This document shows positions 7,796 through 14,500 of a stretch of 37,248 bases of DNA, one piece after another. The translations under genes were made by a program, and so were the position numbers. The DNA is from an uncultured Verrucomicrobia subdivision 3 bacterium. Its GTDB lineage: Bacteria > Verrucomicrobiota > Verrucomicrobiia > Limisphaerales > UBA11358. The notes under the pieces are model-generated. The model saw nothing but the letters and a program-made list of their open reading frames with translations. It ran no database searches and was not told where the DNA came from. The number at the start of each line of letters is the position of its first letter. The first letter of the stretch is position 1. The stretch lies in the NCBI GenBank assembly GCA_903895255.1, contig CAITTG010000053.1, forward strand, positions 1-37,248, read 5' to 3'.

Positions 7796-7875
7796 ACATA
7801 GCCGGGATGGTCGCAGCCATTACCGAAAAACGAACTGCGCAGGGAGAGTGAAAGGATTTCCAATCCGAAGCTTGG
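7796..7875. repeat. dispersed repeat, copy 1
   Basis: This stretch aligns with 10135-10213 at roughly four bases in five, with one single-base indel. Copy 1 is broken by that indel in the plus-strand frame (IAGMVAAITEK, then SERISNPKLG), while copy 2 is intact (IVGTVAAMTES, SERTSNPALG). In both copies similarity stops at GCTTGG. Confidence 0.7.
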
Positions 7876-7876
7876 C

Positions 7877-7990
7877 GATCCGGCGACGCTGATGGTTCCC
7901 GATCACAAGGAGGTTGCCCGTGGCACGTTGCGGAGCCTGATCCGGGAGGGCGGCATGACCGTTGAAAAATTCATTTCTCTACTTGGGTAG
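7877..7990 (+). pseudogene. C-terminal remnant of a HicA-like mRNA interferase toxin
   Basis: The 37-residue frame contains VPDHKEVARGTLRSLIREGG and then MTVEKFISLLG before a TAG. HicA toxins, small double-stranded-RNA-binding-fold RNases, end in just this way (P-H-K-E, G-T-L-R-x-I-x-R-x-x-G, E-x-F-x-x-L-L). The N-terminal half with the catalytic histidine is missing; the upstream sequence is the dispersed repeat. No HicB antitoxin is nearby. The frame runs on into the repeat, so a short fusion peptide is possible, but I read this as a gene fragment. Confidence 0.65.
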
Positions 7991-8089
7991 TCAGCAAATC
8001 GCAATTCATTGACTTTTGAGTCACTTTTCCCATCCTGCTGCGTGCGCTTTAACCAACGCAGATATTTCCGGCTCGTTTGGTTGAATTCC

Positions 8090-10081
8090 ATGGGGCGGTT
8101 GATGTTGTTGACTGCCCTCAGTTTTGAGGCCTGCACTTTCCTGGATGCTGAATCCCTTACCAACGAATTCGCCGCCTACGCCGGATCGGCAAGTTGCCGG
8201 GATTGTCATCGCGTTGATTATGATCTCTGGGCCCAGTCTCAACATGCTTTGGCGGAACGTCCGTTGGAACCGCACACTGACCGGCTGGCGTTCGATCCGC
8301 CTCGTCAGATTAAACATGGAGACGAAACCACCACTGTCCAAATCACCAATGGGGTTTACCAGATCGTCACGCTGGGATTGGAGAGCAATCGCCAGCCTTT
8401 TCGGGTTGACCGCGTTATTGGTCATGATCCGTTGATACAGTTTTTGACGCCATTTCCCGGGGGTCGCTATCAAGTTCAGGAGGCCTCCTACGCTCCGAAA
8501 TCCGATGAATGGTTTTATGTTTATGGGGATGATTTTCGCTTTCCGGGTGAATATGGCCACTGGACCGGTCGGGGCATGAATTGGAACTCTTTTTGCGCGG
8601 AATGTCACAATACCCGCCTGCACAAAAATTACGATTCCACCGCCGACAATTATCACACAACCAGGGCGGAAATGGGCGTTGGTTGTGAAGCCTGTCATGG
8701 TCCGCTCAAGGCTCACAATGAATGGCAGCAGGCGCATCCCAAAACCACGCTGCACGATCCCACGGTTACGGCTTTGTCGCCGGAGCGCTTGGTGGGTCTG
8801 TGTGGCTCGTGTCATTCGCGGACGACTGATTTGACGGAGAATTTCCAGCCGGGCGATTCTTTTTACGATCATTACGACTTGGAAATTTTAGACAACTCCC
8901 GGAAGTGGCATCCGGACGGACAGATTAAAGATGAGGATTATGAATTTGTGTCTTTCATTAGCAGCAAGATGCATCAGGACGGGGTGACCTGTTTGGATTG
9001 CCATAATCCGCACTCCGGCAAAATTACGCTGGCGGGAAATGACCTGTGTTTGCGCTGCCATAATGGCGGCTATCCAAAAGCACCCAAAATCGCCGCGGCG
9101 GAACATGGCCATCACAAGCTCACGGATCATGGCAGCGATTGCGTGGGCTGTCACATGCCGGTGACGGTGTACATGCAGCGCCAACCCCGGCGAGACCATG
9201 GCTTTACTGTTCCCGATCCGTTGCTTACCCGGGAATTCGGGATTCCGAATGCCTGCAACCGCTGCCATGCGGGCCAGAGCGCGGCCTGGGCCCTGAAATA
9301 CACCGATGAATGGTATGGCGCGAAGATGAACCGGCCAACGCGGGAACGGGCGCGGTGGCTGGCGGCGGCGGAAAATGGGGAAGCCCTGGCCAAAGACAAG
9401 CTCATCGGCTTGCTGGCGGACACCCATCAGAGCCCTTACTGGCGGGCGGTGGCGGCGACTTTCCTGGCCACTTGGGCGACGGACCCGGCCGCCCAGGCGG
9501 CCTTGCTTAACCAGCTTAAGCATGAGCAGCCCCTGGTGCGCGAACGGGTGGTGCGGTCATTGGAGCCGGCCTTGAACGACAGCCACGTAGCCGAGGCGTT
9601 GCAACCGCTGCTCAATGATCCCGTGCGGAATGTGCGGGTGGCCGCTGCCTGGGTGAACCGGGCAACGGTGGACCTGCATAGTCAGGCCGGGGAGGACTTG
9701 CAACGAATGCTGGAATTGGAGGCAGACCAGCCGACGGGACAATTCGAGGCGGCCATGGTGGCGTTATCCCGCCAGCAACCCGTTGAGGGGTTGCTACACC
9801 TCCAAATGGCCACGGCTTGGGATCGGCTGTCGCCGCCATTCCTGTGCGCCCAAGCTCAGGTACAGGATCAATTGGGGCAATTGGCTGATGCGCTGAAGAC
9901 GTTGGACCAGGCGGAGGCGGGGGTGCCGGATGATCCACATATTCCTTATGTGCGGGCGATGATTTTGGCGCGGAACGGACGTTACGATGAGGCTCGAAAA
10001 GCGGCCAAGCAGGCCTTGGCGATTCAGCCTGATTTTCAGCCGGCAGTGGAGTTGCTGAACAGCCTGCGGGACAAGAAGTGA
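8090..10081 (+). CDS. secreted octaheme cytochrome c with C-terminal HEAT/TPR-like repeats
   Basis: This 663-residue protein carries eight CXXCH haem-attachment motifs: CRDCH 36, CAECH 169, CEACH 199, CGSCH 238, CLDCH 301, CLRCH 320, CVGCH 351 and CNRCH 389. Scattered histidines could serve as distal ligands. A short signal peptide (MGRLMLLTALSFEACTFLDA) would send it to the periplasm, where haem is attached. Residues about 410-540 form HEAT-like helical repeats (VRERVVRSLEP, VRNVRVAAAWV). The last 90 residues form TPR-like repeats (GQLADALKTLDQAEAG, GRYDEARKAAKQALAIQPDF). It resembles cytochrome c554-type multihaem proteins widespread in Planctomycetota and Verrucomicrobiota. Role in electron transfer is inferred; the substrate is unknown. 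Upstream starts at 8009 (TTG) and 8042 (GTG) are possible; none has a good ribosome-binding site. Confidence 0.85.
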   Translation: MGRLMLLTALSFEACTFLDAESLTNEFAAYAGSASCRDCHRVDYDLWAQSQHALAERPLEPHTDRLAFDPPRQIKHGDETTTVQITNGVYQIVTLGLESNRQPFRVDRVIGHDPLIQFLTPFPGGRYQVQEASYAPKSDEWFYVYGDDFRFPGEYGHWTGRGMNWNSFCAECHNTRLHKNYDSTADNYHTTRAEMGVGCEACHGPLKAHNEWQQAHPKTTLHDPTVTALSPERLVGLCGSCHSRTTDLTENFQPGDSFYDHYDLEILDNSRKWHPDGQIKDEDYEFVSFISSKMHQDGVTCLDCHNPHSGKITLAGNDLCLRCHNGGYPKAPKIAAAEHGHHKLTDHGSDCVGCHMPVTVYMQRQPRRDHGFTVPDPLLTREFGIPNACNRCHAGQSAAWALKYTDEWYGAKMNRPTRERARWLAAAENGEALAKDKLIGLLADTHQSPYWRAVAATFLATWATDPAAQAALLNQLKHEQPLVRERVVRSLEPALNDSHVAEALQPLLNDPVRNVRVAAAWVNRATVDLHSQAGEDLQRMLELEADQPTGQFEAAMVALSRQQPVEGLLHLQMATAWDRLSPPFLCAQAQVQDQLGQLADALKTLDQAEAGVPDDPHIPYVRAMILARNGRYDEARKAAKQALAIQPDFQPAVELLNSLRDKK

Positions 10082-10134
10082 GGCGAAGAATTCCAGCATT
10101 GCAGGCGTGCCATTCTCCACTATGATAGCGGCTG

Positions 10135-10213
10135 ACATAGTTGGGACGGTCGCAGCCATGACCGAAAGCGAATTGCGCAGCGAGAGTGAAAGAACCTCCA
10201 ACCCTGCGCTTGG
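10135..10213. repeat. dispersed repeat, copy 2
   Basis: Partner of 7796-7875. The plus-strand frame is intact here (IVGTVAAMTES...SERTSNPALG) and stops one codon after the shared GCTTGG. Read on the minus strand both copies also give similar peptides (FGHGCDRPNYV here, FGNGCDHPGYV in copy 1), so the coding strand, if any, is undecided. Confidence 0.7.
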
Positions 10214-10357
10214 TTGACCGGGACAGCGCCACGAGGCGGGCAGGGCGTTTGGCTGTTTAGTTTGAGTAGGCGAGCTTTTATTTTGTTCGTAGCCGAGAAG
10301 CTGTTCCAGTGTTTATTTGTTGGCATCCCGCGTGCTGTGGTTGGCGTGTCGAGTTCA
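10210..10357. repeat. 148-bp direct repeat, copy R1
   Basis: R1 is identical to 10735-10882 except for two substitutions (T/G at 10279 and T/C at 10310). Its right end coincides with the stop codon of the mini-Rhs gene. Near identity implies recent duplication or gene conversion. Confidence 0.95.
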
Positions 10358-10358
10358 T

Positions 10359-10691
10359 TTATCCACGGAAAGGGAACAACGAGATGCTCCGACGCTTTGG
10401 CATGGAGGAAAATTGCATCGTATTGGCATTGGCCATCGTGCCCCATTGGCCCAGCAGTTTGCCATAGGGGTTGTACAGGTAGCGGGCGACGATGTTCTCA
10501 TTGCCGTCCATCAAGGCAGTGATGTTGCCGTTTCCATCGGCATGGTAATAGGTCGAGCCGTTGGTATCGGTCCTCGCCAAGAGGCCACCGATGCCGCCCG
10601 CGCAGGTGCCATGGCATGGGAAATTCAGCCAAGCGACGAATGCGCCCAGCAGCCACATTAGGATGACGCGCCAGATCATGGCGAAAACCAT
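10359..10691 (-). CDS. miniature Rhs-family protein: signal peptide plus one stretch of Rhs core (probable remnant)
   Basis: The 110-residue frame has a good ribosome-binding site (AGGAG, 8 bp before the ATG at 10691). A hydrophobic signal peptide (VILMWLLGAFVAWLNFPCHG) precedes 80 residues matching Rhs residues 1448-1527 of the large neighbouring gene at 73 of 80 positions (GGIGGLLARTDTNGSTYYHA, LYNPYGKLLGQWG). The nucleotide sequences differ much more, mainly at third positions, so this is not a fresh copy but a separate Rhs lineage that stayed under protein-level selection. The frame stops at PFRG, exactly where direct repeat R1 begins, before the hinge and toxin tip. I infer an internally deleted Rhs gene left after cassette exchange. 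Whether the peptide is made or functional is unknown. Confidence 0.65.
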   Translation of the reverse strand: MVFAMIWRVILMWLLGAFVAWLNFPCHGTCAGGIGGLLARTDTNGSTYYHADGNGNITALMDGNENIVARYLYNPYGKLLGQWGTMANANTMQFSSMPKRRSISLFPFRG

Positions 10692-10734
10692 ATCAGAGAC
10701 TCCTCACGTCGTCTCCTACTATGTAGTGTACGTT

Positions 10735-10882
10735 TTGGTTGACCGGGACAGCGCCACGAGGCGGGCAGGGCGTTTGGCTGTTTAGTTTGAGTAGGCGAGC
10801 TTTGATTTTGTTCGTAGCCGAGAAGCTGTTCCAGCGTTTATTTGTTGGCATCCCGCGTGCTGTGGTTGGCGTGTCGAGTTCA
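10735..10882. repeat. 148-bp direct repeat, copy R2
   Basis: Second copy of the R1 sequence, 525 bp away in the same orientation. It lies 30 bp downstream of the putative immunity gene (minus strand) and upstream of the mini-Rhs, so in transcription order each Rhs cassette is followed by one repeat. Confidence 0.95.
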
Positions 10883-10912
10883 CTTTTCTAGGACCCTTTT
10901 ACTCTTTCCCTC

Positions 10913-11509
10913 TCAAATCTGCGATAATAAAATACCTTTGCCAGAAAGCTCGGCCAAATTACCAAGTGAAATGCCAAATTTATCGGCAAGATCAATCAAG
11001 TTTTCGTTTGTGAGGCGTGCTTTTATTAGTCGTTTCATATAGTTAGCCGCATTTTCTTCAGCCAAAATAGCGCCTTCCTGATAAAATTGCCATTTGTTAT
11101 CCAATCTTACCGAAACGTGACGTATCGACTTGCCATCTTTCAACAAATTGAAAAAGCGGGCAGGATACCTAACGTTATCTTTACAGAATCCAAGTGTTAA
11201 TGCTTTGGTTTTAAGGCTCTCCGATAATATATACGCCAACGAGATCCAACCATCCTCAAGATTGGCTGTGAATAAGACATATGAATCTGGCTTCGGCGTA
11301 AATGCGAGCACCCTTTTTTTATGTGCTCCACCCGGCGTTGGGTAGCCGGTAAAGCAATCTTGGAAAGAAAACTTCCCATCTTTGCTTTGCCAAGGTTTCG
11401 ACGACACACGAAAAACTGTCTCTTTAAGCCGAGTCATAATTGTGATGGCGTCACCAAATACTACTGAAACCACTATCAAGTCTTGATCCGCTTTTAGCGT
11501 GTCAGTCAT
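10913..11509 (-). CDS. putative immunity protein to the Rhs toxin tip (no known family recognised)
   Basis: This 198-residue protein has no signal peptide or membrane segment, so it should be cytoplasmic. It is visibly richer in A and T than the Rhs core. Its ATG at 11509 overlaps the Rhs stop codon as ATGA, the tight coupling expected for an immunity gene directly behind a polymorphic toxin. The first 115 residues look like mixed alpha/beta (VFRVSSKPW, KRVLAFTPKPDSYVLFTANL, GWISLAYILSESLKT). The C-terminal half is helical (EENAANYMKRLIKARLTNEN, LADKFGISLGNLAELSG). I recognise no domain. Role is inferred from position, size and composition; an unrelated passenger gene cannot be ruled out. Confidence 0.7.
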   Translation of the reverse strand: MTDTLKADQDLIVVSVVFGDAITIMTRLKETVFRVSSKPWQSKDGKFSFQDCFTGYPTPGGAHKKRVLAFTPKPDSYVLFTANLEDGWISLAYILSESLKTKALTLGFCKDNVRYPARFFNLLKDGKSIRHVSVRLDNKWQFYQEGAILAEENAANYMKRLIKARLTNENLIDLADKFGISLGNLAELSGKGILLSQI

Positions 11510-14500
11510 GGCAATATGTTAAATTCATTAATGGCATTTGGATCGTTTCCAGGCAAAACTTGCTGATGGGCTTGACTGCCAGCGTCGGTATTATCATATT
11601 CAAAGTTATAATGAGTGCCATCTAAATCATATTGCAAGTCAGGCCGATTATCGCCTACTTTATTTCCATCGGCGTCAGTTTGCGCCTGATTTTTTCTAAT
11701 GTTTTCCGCCCCGGCTGCTCTCGCTTCCGCGGCTTTACTATCTATTGCCGCATTGTGCTTTGGCCCACCATGAGGATTTGATTTACCGTTATTTGGAGGT
11801 GGAGATTTCGACTTGCACATTAATGTCGGCGTAGGTATCGCCGGTTTGTTTACCGTGGCATCTGGAATAGACAAACTTGGGGAGGATGCCCCCGCATCGT
11901 CCCCCGTTAATAAATCTCCGAGCTTTCCGCCGAGATAGCTGCCGATGGTTCCGCCGACGTCGGCTCCGATATCCGCGGCGGCTGCCGCTCCCGCCAATCC
12001 ACCCGCAATAGTACCGGCCCCTGGTTCCGCAGCAGTCCCAGCAGCACCTCCACCAAGCTCACCAGCCAGACCTCCAGCAAAGCCACCGACATATGATCCA
12101 ATTGTACCACCGAGGTCGCTGCCGGCGAAAGCGCCCAAGGCATTCAATCCCAGCGGATCAACAAAATTAAGGGGACTATTGATCGCGTAGCGGTAAAAAT
12201 TAATTCCACCACCTACGCTGGCAGGGTCCTGGCTTAGGAATCGCTGGAAATTGGGCTCATATCCCCGGAACGGGTACAAGGTAATTCCCCGGCGCTGCGG
12301 CATAGAGGAAAATTCCATCACATTGGCGTTCGCCATGGGTCCCCACTGGCCCAGCAATTTGCCATAGGGATTGTACAGGTAGCGGGCCACGATGTTCTCA
12401 TTGCCGTCCATCAAGGCGGTAATATTGCCGTTACCGTCGGCATGGTAGTAAGTGGAGCCGTTGGTGTCCGTTCGCGCAAGCAGACCGCCAATTCCACCCG
12501 CACCATTGATATTGCCGCTCAAATCCAGCCCGCGCGTGTAGGTGACCAGCGGATTGCCATTGGTGTCCCGTTCTTGGATCGCTAATCGCCCATCGCAAAT
12601 ATAGCGGACCTCGGTGGTCAGCAGCCAGGCGCTGTTGGTCCAGGTATAATCCCGGGCGATGCGGCGGCGGTGGAGGCCGTCGTAGGCAAAGCTGCTTTGC
12701 CATTGGCCCGGAATCAGGATGTTCGTCAACTGATTTTCCTGGTCGTAATTAAAAATGCGCGTGCCATCGTTAGTGAGGTTGCCGTTGTAATCAAACGCCA
12801 GGCTGACGTTTGCCGGCAGATTTACCGTGAACGTGTTGGTGACAAAGTTGGTGTAGGCGAATAGCGCGACATTTGTAAAAGTGTTGTTGCCGTTAAGCAG
12901 GGCGAGGTTGGTTCGCGCAAAGGTGAAATCGCCGTAAAGTTGCGCGCTTTGGCCGTTTACGAATAGATTGGTGACAGGTGCCGGGGTAGCTCCAGTCTCA
13001 GTAAAGGTGCCGCTACGGCTGACGCCGGTTAGTTCATTGGCGGCGTCCACGTTGAAGGTTTGCAGCAAGGCTCCGTTCGTGCGGATATTCAAGTTGTGGG
13101 CGGCATCGTAGGCAAAGCCCAATTGCTCGTTTTGCCGCAGGAGGCCCCCGCTGGTTTCCGCCCCGCTCCACGAGGTGAGCTGGCCAAGGTTGTCGTACCC
13201 GATGGTGACGGTGGAGCTGGTCAGGCCGAGGTTGCGGACGAGGTTGGTGCGCAGGCCGAGGGGATCGGGAATATAGGTCGCGGCGTCCAGGATGTGGCCC
13301 CAATAATTGACGAGAGCGGTCGAGCGCAACCTGGCCAGGCTGTCGTAGCTGTTGTTGATGTTGGCGGCATTCGGCAGGGTGATGGCGGTGACCAGCGCGG
13401 AGGCGGGTTGGAAGCCGTAGGTGTAGCCGAAGGCCCCGGCCGGGGAGGTGAGGCTGGTCAGCCGCCATTGGGCGTCGTAGCTGTAACTCTGCGTCCACGC
13501 GCCGCCGGACTGGAGGATGCTGAGGCTCGTGCGGAGGCCTTGAGTGTAGGTATTGGTGACGGTGGACCCGGCCCAGGGGCTGGTTTCGCTGGCCAACTGG
13601 CCGACCGGGGTGTAGGTCCACGTATTCGTTCCCACGGCATCCACCAGGTTGGTGAGGCGGTTCAGGGCGTCGTAGGCGTAGCCGTTGGACAATGCCCCAT
13701 AATTGATGGTTTTGAGGTTGCCGACGTTGTCGTAGGTGTAGCCGGCATTGCCATTTTGCGGGGTCCAGCGGTTGGTGACCCAGCCGTTGGCATTGTAGGC
13801 GTAGCGGAGGACATTGCTGCCCCGGCCATCCACCTGGTTGGTGAGCCAGCCATATTGGTTGTATTGCCAGTAGGTGGTGTGATTCAAGCCGTCCAGCAGG
13901 CTGGTAATATTATTCAGTGAATCATAGGCATAGTCGATATGCTCCTGATTGGCATTGGTCACGGCGGTGAGGCGGCCCGCGCCATCCCGGCCGTACAAGG
14001 TCCGCTGGCCGTCCCGGTTGGTATAGGCGATCAAGCCGGCGGGGCTGTAGCCGAAGCTTTCGCTGATACCATCCGGCCAGGTGCGCTGGAGGAGTTCATT
14101 GATGAGGTCGTACTGGTTGGTGAGGGTGATGCCGTTGGCATCGGTGACGCTGACGGGCCGGTTCACCGCATCGTAAATGGTCTGGCGCAACACTCCGGCG
14201 GCGCTGGTGACGGTGGTGGGCAAACCCTGGTTATTGTAGGCGAATTGCAAGGCGCGGCCCAGGCCATCAGCCGCGTAGACCATGCGCCCGGCCAAATCAT
14301 ATTGCCACGTCCAACTACTCCCATCCGCGTAGTTGATACTGGTGAGGTTGCCCTGGTTGTCGTAATTCAGGGTGTTGGTGTTGTTTAGGGCGTCAATGAT
14401 CTGGGTCAGGGAACCGCAGCCGCACCAACTGTAGGTGGTGACGGCACTATTGGCGTTGGTGGTGACGAGGAGATGGTCCAAGCCATCATAACTAAAATAG

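Larger units (their letters stand above)
7207..8008. other. gene-poor, repeat-rich stretch
   Basis: No intact gene is supported between xseB and the cytochrome gene. Entries inside it are a tandem octamer array (7264-7295), a 70-bp hairpin element (7443-7512), one copy of an 80-bp dispersed repeat (7796-7875) and a hicA remnant (7877-7990). Around 7358-7392 the word GTGAC recurs several times. The rest (7513-7795) has short frames on both strands that look like shadows or decayed coding sequence. Confidence 0.6.
10082..10358. other. spacer made of repeat copies
   Basis: After the cytochrome stop this stretch consists almost entirely of dispersed repeat copy 2 (10135-10213) joined, with a 4-bp overlap, to the first 148-bp direct repeat (10210-10357). 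A short frame from ATG 10122 covers 31 residues and ends in SNPALG; I do not consider it a gene. Confidence 0.6.

Noticed and set aside
9612..10446. Minus-strand frames over the cytochrome end and the repeats (206 and 108 residues)
   Set aside because: They combine antisense cytochrome sequence with repeat sequence and have no credible start or domain. They do show that the repeat can be read on this strand.
10082..10882. CRISPR array or insertion sequence suggested by the direct repeats
   Set aside because: There are only two long repeats with a gene between them, no regular spacers, no transposase and no terminal inverted repeats.
12431..12703. Small frames on both strands inside the Rhs gene
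   Set aside because: They are shadows of the YD repeats, which repeat at DNA level and keep several frames open.
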